NCBI GenBank assembly: GCA_019637395.1
Contig: JAHBVR010000012.1
Location: 257,842 to 321,841 of the forward strand
Reading direction: 5' to 3'
Origin: Vulcanimicrobiota bacterium
Lineage (GTDB): Bacteria > Vulcanimicrobiota > Xenobia > Xenobiales > JADMJV01
DNA: 64,000 nucleotides
In this document: in pieces, positions 55,052 through 63,665 of the stretch
How the letters are laid out: each line of letters starts with the position of its first letter
Numbering within the stretch: position 1 is the first letter of the stretch
Notes under the pieces: generated by a model
The model's database searches: none
What the model was told of the DNA's origin: nothing
The model's input: the letters and a program-made list of their open reading frames with translations, nothing else
Program-made: the position numbers and the translations under genes

Positions 55052-57621
55052 AGCACTTCACGGCTCCAGGAATGAGCGGAAATGGCTTGTTTGACTTGTT
55101 CGATCTGACCCCAGCTGCACGGTTGTAGAGCCAGCACGATATGGGCCAGATCGCCGGGATCGGAAATCTGGGTGGCCTCGCGGATAGACAATCCCAACTC
55201 AGCCAGGGAAGTGGCCACGGCCGCGAATACGCCGGGCTGATCGGTCACGCTACAGCGCAGATACCAGCCCTGCACCACCGAGCGCCAGTCGCGCAAGGCC
55301 GCCGGTTGCAAGGGAGGCAGAGCGGTCATCTGGCGCAACTGGGTCAGATCGCGCACCACCGAACGGGCCGTGGGCAAGGGCCCGGCCCCCTTCCCCACCA
55401 GCGTAAAGGGCTCGTCGCGGCCGGCCAACTGCAGAGCCACCGCGTTGGTCTCCTGGCGCACCGAAGCCAGCGGATGTTCGAGCGGCACCAGCGCCGGACT
55501 GGTCCACAATTCCAGGCCGTCGGCGCTCCGCCGGCAACAAGAAAGCGGTCGAATGGCGCACTGAAAGCGCCGGGCGCTGGCGAAATCGACGGGCAACAGT
55601 TCTTCCAGGCCCTGGCGGCGGATTTCCCCCCAGGGAACCCAACAGTGAAAAATCAAGCTGCTCAAAAGGGCCAGTTTCTGACTGGCATCGGCGCCGGAGA
55701 CGTCGAAATAAGGGTCGGCTTCGGCAAAACCGGCCTCTTGAGCGGCCGCCAAAACCTCATCGTAAGGCTGACCGGCCGCCATGTGGGTCAACAAATAATT
55801 GCTGGTGCCGTTGGCGATGGCCAGCACGCCCTGCACGTCCTGATTGCTGGGCATGTGGCGGACCACGTCGAGCACCGGAATTTCCCCGCACACGCTGGCC
55901 TCAAAAGCCAGAATGCGGGCGTGTTTGCGAGCAGCCGCGAAAAGCTCCAGGCCGTGCTCGGCCAGCACGGCTTTGTTGGCCGTGACCACGTGCTTGCCCA
56001 TACTCAGGGCTTTCAAGATGAGGCTGCGAGCCGGTTCCAACCCGCCCATCAACTCCAACACCACGTCGACGCGCGGATCCTCCACCACCAACCGGGGGTC
56101 GGTGACCAGCTGACCGGAGAAGTGCTCGCGCTTCTTGTCGGCATCGCGCACGGCCGCAATCGGAAAACGCCACTGGCTGCGGGCCTTGGCCGAATCATGC
56201 AGATGGCTCTGGTAATAGAGAACACCGCTGCCCACCGTGCCCAGGCCCAACATGCCGCAGTATAATTCGTGACGGCAGAACAACTGGCGATAGAGTTGCA
56301 GAAGCAGCGCCTGAAAGTGGCGCTTGCGCACCACGATCTCAAAAGTGCTGTCGGTCAACAACTGCGGACTCTTATGCACGGGCGGCACCACTTCGCCCTC
56401 GGCCCGCGGCAGCCACTCGATGGACTGATGGATGGCCGCCAGCACCTCGTGATTCTCGCCGATGGCGTCACCCACCACCTTCAAAAGGACCTGGTCCTTG
56501 GAAAGGTGGCTGTCGGGAAAGTCTTTTTCCAACTGCTGCACTTCGGGGGTGCACCGGTCAAAGACAAAACTGGCGCGGCCGCTGGAGTAGCTGGCCATGA
56601 GCAGGCGCACGCCGGGCAATTCTTCCACCATGCGCCAGAGCGGGCGGTAGTCGTCTTCTCGGTCCAGATATACGGTGAGCACCGGCACGCCCTCCAGGGC
56701 GGTAATACCTTTGGGCACGCCCGCCGGCGAACGATGGCCCTGCAGCACCGTGCCCGGATGGTCGGGATGGAAAGTGTTCTTGACGGTCAAACGCAGGTGG
56801 CGTCCTTTGCGCGAAGCCATGGTGGCGGCCGCCAGACATTTTTGATAGAGCACTTTGCTGCCGAAAGCGGCCATCTGATAGGCCTCCTCGTGAGACAACT
56901 GCGGAATAGTGTGGGGATGGCCTTCCTCGCGAAAGGGCCTGGGCAGAAAATTCGGATTGGTGGTGGCCACCCCATCCACATCGGTAAAGATCTCCACCTC
57001 GCGCTTCAGAGCCGCTCCCACCACCGCCGCCGTGTAGTCGGAACCACCGCGACCCAGGGTGGTGGGTCGCCCATCGGCCGTCACGCCTACGTAGCCGGGC
57101 ACCACCGGCAGCCCGCGCAACTGGAAAATCTTCTGAGCCATCGGCTCCAGCGAACTCTCGAGGATGGAAGCGTCCTGAAAACGGTCGTCGCTGACCAGCC
57201 CCAGTTCTTGCGGCGAGAGGTCCTGGGCTTCCCAGCCGCGCGAGCGCAGGGCGGCCGCCATCATGCGGGCGGACAAGCGCTCGCCCCAGCCCATAACCCG
57301 ATCGAGCTTTTCTTCCAGAGGCAGGTCGGCCTGCAAGTGAGCCAGCAGTTGCTCGAATAAATCGGCCAGCAAATCGGTGGCCAGTCCCAGCGATTCGAGC
57401 AGGCCTTCATGAATTTCTTGTAGGGGGCCCAGCCTGGGCTCTTCGATGAGGGCCTGGAGCAGATCAGTGACTTTAGCCCGGTTTTTGGTCGACCCCACCG
57501 CCGACACCACCACGACCGGATTCAGGGCGCGTCTGGACTCGATGATATCCAGCACTTTCCCCCATGACTCGGGAGTGGCCAGGCTGGTCCCGCCAAATTT
57601 GAGGACGATTTTCGGTCGCAT
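55033..57621 (-). CDS. thrA: Bifunctional aspartokinase/homoserine dehydrogenase
   Basis: This 862-residue enzyme performs the first and third steps from aspartate to homoserine. The kinase domain starts KIVLKFGGTSLATPESWGKV and includes TLGRGGSDYTAAVVGAALKR. ACT-type regulatory regions follow (about 300-400). The homoserine dehydrogenase starts near residue 455 with the Rossmann motif GMLGLGTVGSGVL and has VTANKAVLAEHG and GTSNYLLTHM; the extra ACT domain at the C-terminus (SVTDQPGVFAAVATSLAELG) is characteristic of monofunctional homoserine dehydrogenases. Feedback by threonine or lysine is likely but not provable. The S9 peptidase gene begins inside its 3' end. Confidence 0.95.
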   Translation of the reverse strand: MRPKIVLKFGGTSLATPESWGKVLDIIESRRALNPVVVVSAVGSTKNRAKVTDLLQALIEEPRLGPLQEIHEGLLESLGLATDLLADLFEQLLAHLQADLPLEEKLDRVMGWGERLSARMMAAALRSRGWEAQDLSPQELGLVSDDRFQDASILESSLEPMAQKIFQLRGLPVVPGYVGVTADGRPTTLGRGGSDYTAAVVGAALKREVEIFTDVDGVATTNPNFLPRPFREEGHPHTIPQLSHEEAYQMAAFGSKVLYQKCLAAATMASRKGRHLRLTVKNTFHPDHPGTVLQGHRSPAGVPKGITALEGVPVLTVYLDREDDYRPLWRMVEELPGVRLLMASYSSGRASFVFDRCTPEVQQLEKDFPDSHLSKDQVLLKVVGDAIGENHEVLAAIHQSIEWLPRAEGEVVPPVHKSPQLLTDSTFEIVVRKRHFQALLLQLYRQLFCRHELYCGMLGLGTVGSGVLYYQSHLHDSAKARSQWRFPIAAVRDADKKREHFSGQLVTDPRLVVEDPRVDVVLELMGGLEPARSLILKALSMGKHVVTANKAVLAEHGLELFAAARKHARILAFEASVCGEIPVLDVVRHMPSNQDVQGVLAIANGTSNYLLTHMAAGQPYDEVLAAAQEAGFAEADPYFDVSGADASQKLALLSSLIFHCWVPWGEIRRQGLEELLPVDFASARRFQCAIRPLSCCRRSADGLELWTSPALVPLEHPLASVRQETNAVALQLAGRDEPFTLVGKGAGPLPTARSVVRDLTQLRQMTALPPLQPAALRDWRSVVQGWYLRCSVTDQPGVFAAVATSLAELGLSIREATQISDPGDLAHIVLALQPCSWGQIEQVKQAISAHSWSREVLCLPTL

Positions 57622-57691
57622 GGGCGGGTCCGTTCGATTTCCCCCGCAGCCATGCCTTGTGCGCGCAGGAACCGATGTTTCCCAAGAGAAA

Positions 57692-57830
57692 GCGGGGGGT
57701 CCTAGGGGGGTGACGCAGTCCCCCCCTAGAACACCAAGGGCGGGGGGTCCTAGGGGGTGACGCAGTCCCCCCTAGAACACCAAGGCGGGGTCCTAGGGGG
57801 AGGCGCAGTCCCCCCTAGAACACCAAGGGC
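57692..57830 (+). repeat. Three tandem short palindromic repeats before the aminotransferase
   Basis: Three units of about 46 bases, each of the form GTCCTAGGGGG-TGACGCAGT-CCCCCCTAG-AACACCAAGG. The CCTAGGGGG/CCCCCTAG arms form a perfect or near-perfect hairpin with a loop of about nine bases. They lie between the divergent thrA and aminotransferase starts. The last unit runs into GGAGGG, which is the ribosome binding site of the aminotransferase. This is a different family from the 60-bp repeats. Confidence 0.88.
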
Positions 57831-57843
57831 GGAGGGTCCCTGT

Positions 57844-59061
57844 ATGGAAAAGGTAAACGCAATGAAGCTGGCTCAACGAGTTCAAGTCATGAAACCCTCG
57901 AGTACCCTCGCGGTCACGGCCCTGGTCAAGAAAATGGTGTCGGAAGGGCACAAAGTCATCGGGTTTGGAGCGGGTGAACCCGACTTCGACACCCCTCAGC
58001 ACATCAAAGACGCCGCCAACGAGGCCCTCAAGCAGGGGCTCACCAAATACGAGCCGGTCAACGGCACGCCGGCCGCTCTCAAGGCGGTGGCTCAATACAT
58101 GGAACCCAGGTTAGGCCGCAACCTCGGCCCCGAGAACGTGCTCATCTCCTGCGGCGGCAAGCACAGCCTCTATCTGGCCTTCATGGCCCTGGTCGAAGCG
58201 GGCGATGAAGTCATCATCCCGGCCCCCTACTGGGTCAGCTATCCCGAGCAGGCCCGCCTGTGCGGCGCCAGCGTGGTGGAAGTTCCCGGAAGTGTCGACA
58301 ATGATTTCAAAATAACCCCGGAACAGCTGGAGAAAGCGATCACGCCGCGCTCCAAAGTGCTGATCATCAACAGTCCCTCGAATCCCAACGGCACCATGTA
58401 TTCGCCGGCTGAACTCAAGGCGCTGGCCGAAGTGGTGCTGCGCCATCCTCAGCTCCTCGTCTTCGCCGACGATATTTACGAACGGCTGGTCTACGGCGCC
58501 GATCCGTTCGTGAGCTGGTCCTCGCTCCACCCGGATCTGTTCGAACGCACCGTAACCTTCAACTGCCTGAGCAAAAGCTATGCCATGACCGGCTGGCGGG
58601 TCGGCTTCACCGTGGCCGAACCCAAGCTCATCAAGGCCATGGCCGGACTGCAGGGCCAGATGACCAGCAACATCACCAGCTTCATCTATCCGGCCATCGT
58701 GGCCGCCCTGACCGGCCCGCAGGACGAAGTGGAAAAGATGCGCCAGACCTTTGACGGGCGCGGCCAGTTGATGCATCGCCTTTTTTCGGCCATTCCGGGC
58801 GTGAAATGCTGCAAGCCGACCGGCGCCTTTTACGTCTTTCCCGACATTTCGGCCCACTTCGGCAAAACCGACCCGGCCGGCAAGAAGCTGGAAACGGCGG
58901 CGGCCTTCGCCGAATCGCTGTTGAGTCACGCTCAGGTGGCGGTGGTGCCGGGCGAAGACTTCGCCGGACCCAACCACGTGCGCGCCAGCTTTGCCACCAG
59001 CAATCAGAATATCGAGCAGGGACTGGAGAAGCTGGCCCGCTTCGTGGAACAACTGCGCTGA
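57844..59061 (+). CDS. Aspartate aminotransferase (class I/II)
   Basis: PLP enzyme that interconverts aspartate and oxaloacetate. Start ATG 57844 has GGAGGG seven bases upstream; the ATG at 57862 is an alternative. The 405-residue product has the family motifs: FGAGEPDFDTP, YEPVNGTPAALKAVA, VLISCGGKHSLYLAF, INSPSNPNG, DDIYERLVYG, the PLP lysine in LSKSYAMTGWRVGF (about 244) and a C-terminal RASFATS arginine. It diverges from thrA, placing aspartate synthesis beside aspartate use. The next small gene overlaps its stop by one base. Confidence 0.94.
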   Translation: MEKVNAMKLAQRVQVMKPSSTLAVTALVKKMVSEGHKVIGFGAGEPDFDTPQHIKDAANEALKQGLTKYEPVNGTPAALKAVAQYMEPRLGRNLGPENVLISCGGKHSLYLAFMALVEAGDEVIIPAPYWVSYPEQARLCGASVVEVPGSVDNDFKITPEQLEKAITPRSKVLIINSPSNPNGTMYSPAELKALAEVVLRHPQLLVFADDIYERLVYGADPFVSWSSLHPDLFERTVTFNCLSKSYAMTGWRVGFTVAEPKLIKAMAGLQGQMTSNITSFIYPAIVAALTGPQDEVEKMRQTFDGRGQLMHRLFSAIPGVKCCKPTGAFYVFPDISAHFGKTDPAGKKLETAAAFAESLLSHAQVAVVPGEDFAGPNHVRASFATSNQNIEQGLEKLARFVEQLR

Positions 59062-59291
59062 TGGAAGACGCGGAGAAACTCGAGGAAGTAGCCGCCCTGG
59101 CCGACGACCTGGAACAATCACCCTGGGTCGATTGGGGTCTTTGGGGAGACGGCCCGGAAGCCACCCATTTACGGGTGCGGGCCGCTGACTTCGCTAACCC
59201 CGAATCCAAGTATTTAGAGGAGAATTCTCCTCAGGCCACGCCGGCGGTGCAGTTGCAGCGCGCTCTGGGCCGCTTTCTGGGCAGATCCTGA
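59061..59291 (+). CDS. Small acidic protein of unknown function
   Basis: The ATG overlaps the aminotransferase stop (TGATG). The 76-residue product is acidic (EDAEKLEEVAALADDLEQS) with Trp-rich WVDWGLWGDGPEA and a basic C-terminal helix (LQRALGRFLGRS). No family is recognised. Tight coupling to the aminotransferase suggests it is translated. Confidence 0.55.
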   Translation: MEDAEKLEEVAALADDLEQSPWVDWGLWGDGPEATHLRVRAADFANPESKYLEENSPQATPAVQLQRALGRFLGRS

Positions 59292-59293
59292 AA

Positions 59294-59351
59294 ACGGAAA
59301 AGACGCGCTCATGCACCACACCATCGTGTCAGGCGCCGACGCGTTTTCCGT
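59294..59351. terminator. Long inverted repeat between convergent genes, possible terminator
   Basis: ACGGAAAA-g-ACGCG and CGCGT-TTTCCGT form an imperfect stem of 12 pairs with one bulged base and a loop of about 30 bases. It sits between the stops of the small acidic gene and the convergent signal-peptide gene. There is no T-run of the classical kind, so termination is only possible. Confidence 0.4.
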
Positions 59352-59366
59352 GAGTGAATCTTTCGT

Positions 59367-59639
59367 CTAGCGGCCAGCGGCTTCGATCTGCAACACTTCA
59401 GCCGAGGCTTCGAAGGCCTGGCGGGCGGCCTCAGCGGCCTGCTCCAGCGGATCTACAGCCACCGGCACGGGGGCGGTCAGCTCGAGTTCCAGTCCGGCCA
59501 GGAACATCGCCCGTTGCGCCTGAGTAAGAGCCATGCGAGGTCGGGCGATCTCGGCTCCGTGGACATCAAAATCCCATTCCGCGAAGGCGCTACCGGCCAG
59601 CAAACCGGTGGCGGTCAATATCAGCATCAACTTCTTCAT
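59367..59639 (-). CDS. Small exported protein of unknown function
   Basis: The ATG at 59639 has GGAGG eight bases upstream and gives 90 residues with a clear signal peptide (MKKLMLILTATGLLAGSAFA). The mature part, starting EWDFDVHGAEIARPRM, is acidic and Ala/Glu-rich with a helical C-terminus. Upstream ATGs would bury the signal peptide and are rejected. No family is recognised. Confidence 0.7.
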   Translation of the reverse strand: MKKLMLILTATGLLAGSAFAEWDFDVHGAEIARPRMALTQAQRAMFLAGLELELTAPVPVAVDPLEQAAEAARQAFEASAEVLQIEAAGR

Positions 59640-59817
59640 CCCGTTGTCCTCCGGACTTATCGTCTGGCTACACTCTACGTAGTCAGGGAGAGATGGCCCA
59701 GCGGCCCCCATACTCGCCCCCGGGTATAAGCGTACTTTTAGAATCCAGCTGAAACGGGCAAAAGAATAGGACTTGGTGCTTCAACCGGGGGGAGCAGTCG
59801 TAACTAGCCATCCTCAT

Positions 59818-60330
59818 GACCTGCCAGCGGTCGGTGGCCTATTATCTCAATTAATTGGTCGAACTTGGCTATCTGCGTCGGCGGCATCCTCTCACCGACC
59901 GCTCGCCACCCTCCGTTTGTGCTGGAAGATCCCTGTTGCGATTCTGGTTTTATTTCGTCTTCCCGAATCCTGGCTCAACTGGGTCCGGAGAAGGCTTTTC
60001 TAGAGCTTATCAAACCTCAATTGGACTCGTTCATCGGTAGCTGTTTTGAGGGGATGTGTCGAGAAGCCAGGTCAGGGCCAACTTCGAAATCGGTGAATAT
60101 TGGGACAAGCAAACCCAAATTGATGTCGTGGGCCTGCGCGCCGACGACTGGACCGACCGGGGGAATGCACATGGGGAAACCTTCCTTAAGCCGACTGGCC
60201 AGCGAACTGGATGAAAAGGTGAGTCGCTATCCGAAGGCGCGGAACGCAACCAGCGGCCGTCACCTCTTCGTACGCAAACCGGCCGTCCCGGCAGGCAGCC
60301 TCTGGATGCGCCGTGCATGGCCTGCAAGAA
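59818..60330 (+). pseudogene. Remnant of an ATPase-DUF234 protein
   Basis: Protein-like segments in several frames match the C-terminal part of archaeal-type ATPases with a DUF234 domain. A winged-helix stretch VAYYLN-stop-LVELGYLRRRHPLTDRS (in-frame TAA at about 59854) is followed by LAQLGPEKAFLELIKPQ, DSFIGSCFEGMCREA, then FEIGEYWDKQTQIDVVGLRA in another frame, and RLASELDEKVSRYPKARN in yet another. At least one nonsense change and two or three frameshifts are needed. The N-terminal ATPase is absent. It is clearly dead and probably marks an old insertion. From 59640 to 59817 nothing else is seen. Confidence 0.7.
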
Positions 60331-60426
60331 CTGTATGAAGGTCCCTCGTCCACTTATTCATAGAACGGCAACGTCGCCCTCGGGCGCCGCAACTAGAATC
60401 GGGTGTCGAACAAACGGAGGAACCTC

Positions 60427-62316
60427 ATGTCAGATAAGCCCCAAGAAGCAACGGTTTTAGGCCACCCGGCCGGACTTTTCACGCTCTTTTTCGCGGAGAT
60501 GTGGGAGCGCTTCTCCTACTACGGCATGCGGGCCCTGCTCGTTTTCTACATGATCAAAGGCTTCCTGGCCTACAACGACGCCAACGCCTACAAAATTTAC
60601 GGAGCCTATACCGCGCTGGTCTACGCCACTCCCTTCATCGGCGGCATGCTGGCCGATAAATTGCTGGGCGCGCGCGTGGCCGTCATTATCGGTGGCACGC
60701 TGATGGCGCTGGGACACCTGCTGATGGGCATCCAAAACCAGACCGCCTTCTTCCTGGCGCTGGGTCTGCTCATCACCGGCAACGGTTTCTTCAAGCCCAA
60801 CATCTCCACCATCGTCGGCTCTCTCTACAAGCAAGGTAATCCCAAGCGGGACGCCGGCTTCACCATCTTCTACATGGGCATCAACCTGGGCGCGGCCATG
60901 TCGCCGCTCTTGTGCGGCTACGTGGGCGAAAAGTTCGGCTGGCACTATGGCTTCAACCTGGCCACCTTCGGTATGCTCATTGGCCTGGCCGTGTTCGTGG
61001 CCCCCAACATCGTCACCCAGTTCATGATTTTGGGTGGGGCCTTCGGTAGCGCCGCCGCCCTGTTTTACTTCCAGGAAGGGGCCACCGCCCTGATCATCAA
61101 CGGTTTTGTGGCCATCACCCTGGTGCTGGCCGCGCTGGTGGCGGCTGTGGCTATCCAGCGCGGCGGCCTGCCCCGAGATGCCGGCGCCTGTCCCCATCCC
61201 GCCCGGCTGATGAATTCCCTGCTGGCCACGCTGGGCGGTGTGGCCGTGGCCGTGCCCGTCTTCGCCTTTCTGGTGCAACAAAGTTCGGTGGCCGGCACCG
61301 GCCTGATCGTCTTCGGCGGCGCCGCCTTCCTGTGGTTGATCTACGGTGCCTTCCAGAGCCATCAGGTCGAGCGCGAACGGCTCTTTGTGGTGCTCATCCT
61401 GATGTTCTTCTCCATGCTCTTCTGGGCATTCTTTGAGCAGGCCGGCAGTTCGGTCAGCAATTTCACCGACCGCAACGTCAACCGCGTCAGCGGCGGCCGC
61501 GTCATCACCCAGAGCGAGGTGGGCCAGACCATCGAGTTGGAGATGGGTCAGGCCCAATTGGGCTATCAGAACGGTGGTCAGGTCATCACCATGACCTTGC
61601 TGGATGAGGCCCGCAAAGAGAAGAAAACCAAAGTTTCCTGGCTGGTCACGGCCGAGCACGTGGGCATGGTGATCGAGGGCAAGGAAATGCCGGCCAGCAC
61701 CTTCCAGGCCGCCAACGCTATCTTCATCGTGGTGCTGGGCCTGGTTTTCAGCGCTCTGTGGGGCTTTCTGGCTTCGCGCAATCTGGAACCCAGCACGCCC
61801 GTCAAATTCTCGCTGGGGCTGATTCAGTTGGGGCTGGGTTTCGTAGCCTTCTGGTACGGAGCCGCCCATCCCGATAGCCGCGGTATGGTCTTCGTGGGCT
61901 GGTTGCTGCTCGGCTATCTGCTGCAGACCACCGGTGAGCTGTGTCTATCGCCGGTCGGCCTCTCCATGGTCACCAAGCTTTCGCCGGCCCGTATGGTCAG
62001 CACGGTAATGGGCGCCTGGTTCCTGGCCACCGCTTTCTCCAACTACCTGGCCGGTATGATCGCCAGCCTGACCGGCGTTTCCGGCGAGGGCGGCAAAGAA
62101 GCGACCATTCCCATTCCCTTGGAGACGGTGGGCGTCTACGGCGGGGTCTTCAAGATCATCGCCATCACTGCCATCGGTTCGGGCGTCTTCTGCCTGCTCA
62201 TCTCACCTATTCTGAAAAAGTGGATGCACACCGACGTGGTCGACCCCATCGAACCCAGCGATCAGGGCCAGCCTTTGGAAATCGGGTTTAGCCCGAGCGA
62301 GGGTGGTCAATTATAA
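60427..62316 (+). CDS. POT-family proton-coupled peptide transporter
   Basis: The ATG at 60427 has GGAGG upstream. The 629-residue product has about 12-14 membrane helices and the POT/PTR2 signatures FFAEMWERFSYYGMRALLVF, GGMLADKLLGARVAVIIGG and GNGFFKPNISTIVGSLY, then FWAFFEQAGSS. These carriers import di- and tripeptides with protons. A soluble segment (about 355-430, SNFTDRNVNRVSGGRV onward) between helices is longer than in minimal members. The M42 and S9 peptidases in this window would digest imported peptides. The 62317-62563 gap shows no recognisable gene. Confidence 0.93.
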   Translation: MSDKPQEATVLGHPAGLFTLFFAEMWERFSYYGMRALLVFYMIKGFLAYNDANAYKIYGAYTALVYATPFIGGMLADKLLGARVAVIIGGTLMALGHLLMGIQNQTAFFLALGLLITGNGFFKPNISTIVGSLYKQGNPKRDAGFTIFYMGINLGAAMSPLLCGYVGEKFGWHYGFNLATFGMLIGLAVFVAPNIVTQFMILGGAFGSAAALFYFQEGATALIINGFVAITLVLAALVAAVAIQRGGLPRDAGACPHPARLMNSLLATLGGVAVAVPVFAFLVQQSSVAGTGLIVFGGAAFLWLIYGAFQSHQVERERLFVVLILMFFSMLFWAFFEQAGSSVSNFTDRNVNRVSGGRVITQSEVGQTIELEMGQAQLGYQNGGQVITMTLLDEARKEKKTKVSWLVTAEHVGMVIEGKEMPASTFQAANAIFIVVLGLVFSALWGFLASRNLEPSTPVKFSLGLIQLGLGFVAFWYGAAHPDSRGMVFVGWLLLGYLLQTTGELCLSPVGLSMVTKLSPARMVSTVMGAWFLATAFSNYLAGMIASLTGVSGEGGKEATIPIPLETVGVYGGVFKIIAITAIGSGVFCLLISPILKKWMHTDVVDPIEPSDQGQPLEIGFSPSEGGQL

Positions 62317-62563
62317 CGGCTGGAACCGCCGCCTGCGTTGATGGCCAAGGGCAGCCGGGCCTATGCGCCTCTCCTACGCTCGAGCCTGCGACTCTCTTGA
62401 CCTGGCCTGTCGGCCGTGGTCATTGAGTTGGCTGCCGAACGCAGCATAGTAGCGGTCTGTGGCTGAATCCGATCATGACCTTCAGCCCCGCCAGTTGTGA
62501 GGTGAAGCCGGCCGATTTGGGCACGGTCAACAGGTTCGCCCGAGGTCAGGTCCACCATCCGGA

Positions 62564-63103
62564 CTATTTGCCTTGATACAGGAGCAGCGGAGCATGAACG
62601 CGGAAACTCCAATCATAGTCTCCTTGGATCGAATCTTTCAGGACCCAGTGAAGCTCAACGATGCTTCTTTCTACTGGCTGAAAGGGCGCAAGGTTTCTAA
62701 GCCCGATCAGGGTAAAGAGGGGCTTGTCCTTTTCCATTTTGAAAGACCCCAAGACAAACGAGCCCGAACCCTGGCCATATCGGTAGTGAACCATCGCATT
62801 CCCCGTAAATCGCGACCGTCCCCGAGCATTGAGATTCAGGGGCATGGAGATCACCATCAAGGGAGCTGATTTTCGGTACAAAGCTGCCTGTGGCGCGGTG
62901 AGAGCCAGGAAGCGACCGTCTTCGTCACTGGTCTCACGATCGTAAAGATAAAGGTTGAGAAGACTCTTTTTACTATCCCAAACAGGAATCGCAGCCTGGA
63001 GAGAGGTTCTCTTTTCCCCCTTGCGTTGAAGCCAGCCAATATCGGCGAAAGCGAATTGGGTCAGCAAAGCGACGGCGATCAACGATCGAATCAGACACAT
63101 CAT
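62564..63103 (-). CDS. Exported protein, tandem paralogue 2
   Basis: The 179-residue product has a signal peptide (MMCLIRSLIAVALLTQFAFA) and then DIGWLQRKGEKRT. Its layout matches the upstream neighbour closely: DIGW, IPVWDSKKS, LYLYDRETSDEDG, MPLNLNARGRSRFTGNA, and a final APLLL with a basic tail. The two arose by tandem duplication and have since diverged widely. The mature domain looks beta-rich. It starts two bases after the upstream stop. Function unknown. Confidence 0.78.
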   Translation of the reverse strand: MMCLIRSLIAVALLTQFAFADIGWLQRKGEKRTSLQAAIPVWDSKKSLLNLYLYDRETSDEDGRFLALTAPQAALYRKSAPLMVISMPLNLNARGRSRFTGNAMVHYRYGQGSGSFVLGSFKMEKDKPLFTLIGLRNLAPFQPVERSIVELHWVLKDSIQGDYDWSFRVHAPLLLYQGK

Positions 63104-63104
63104 A

Positions 63105-63665
63105 CTACCTTCCTTTGCGAAGCAGGAGAGGTGCTTCCAAATGCAGATTCCACTCCGATTTTGTTTGAAAGGAAGGTTGCAATGCCCAGCGGATCCGGAC
63201 CACGCTCCCTTCTTCGGGCAGGAACGAGCCGAGATTCTTTAGTCCCGGCAACGTATAGATCGTCTTGTCTTTCCCACTACTGTCCACGCTGCTGTTCATC
63301 GAACCAATGAGAAAGCCCCCAATTGATGTTCGACCGCCTTGCGATCGATTCACCGACGCAGTGGCAATGCCGGTGAGCCGGCTCTCCATTTTGGAAGCTC
63401 GCGGGTTCATCGGAATATGAAGGGTGAGTATGGCGGCGTTGGATTTCGTCGAGACGCCTTCACCTTGAAGCGCAATTTCCTTGTCTTCATCTGTGGGCTC
63501 ATGGTCATATAGCCACAGAGCCAATTCACCTTTTTGCGAATCCCAAACAGGAATCCCCCCTAGAACGCGGACCTTTTGCTCCTGCTCCAGTTTCACCCAC
63601 CCGATATCGGCAAACGCTGCTTGAGAGAAGAGAAAAAAAGCCAAAATAAACGTGAGCTTACGCAC
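63105..63665 (-). CDS. Exported protein, tandem paralogue 1
   Basis: The 186-residue product, from a GTG behind AGGAGG, has a signal peptide (MRKLTFILAFFLFSQAAFA) followed by DIGWVKLEQEQKVRV. Shared blocks with its neighbour are DIGW, IPVWDSQKGEL, LWLYDHEPTDEDK, HIPMNPRASKMESRLTG and EAPLLLRKGR. The start overlaps the stop of the preceding partial gene by eight bases, so all three are an operon. Function unknown; likely periplasmic or surface. Confidence 0.8.
   Translation of the reverse strand: MRKLTFILAFFLFSQAAFADIGWVKLEQEQKVRVLGGIPVWDSQKGELALWLYDHEPTDEDKEIALQGEGVSTKSNAAILTLHIPMNPRASKMESRLTGIATASVNRSQGGRTSIGGFLIGSMNSSVDSSGKDKTIYTLPGLKNLGSFLPEEGSVVRIRWALQPSFQTKSEWNLHLEAPLLLRKGR

Noticed and set aside
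62317-62563. An 83-codon minus-strand frame after the POT gene
   Set aside because: No start signal, no recognisable motif and it runs into the downstream gene; probably chance.
63548-63562. CCCCCCTAGAAC inside the paralogue gene as another copy of the 57.7-kb repeat
   Set aside because: Only about 12 bases match and there is no second arm; it is within coding sequence.
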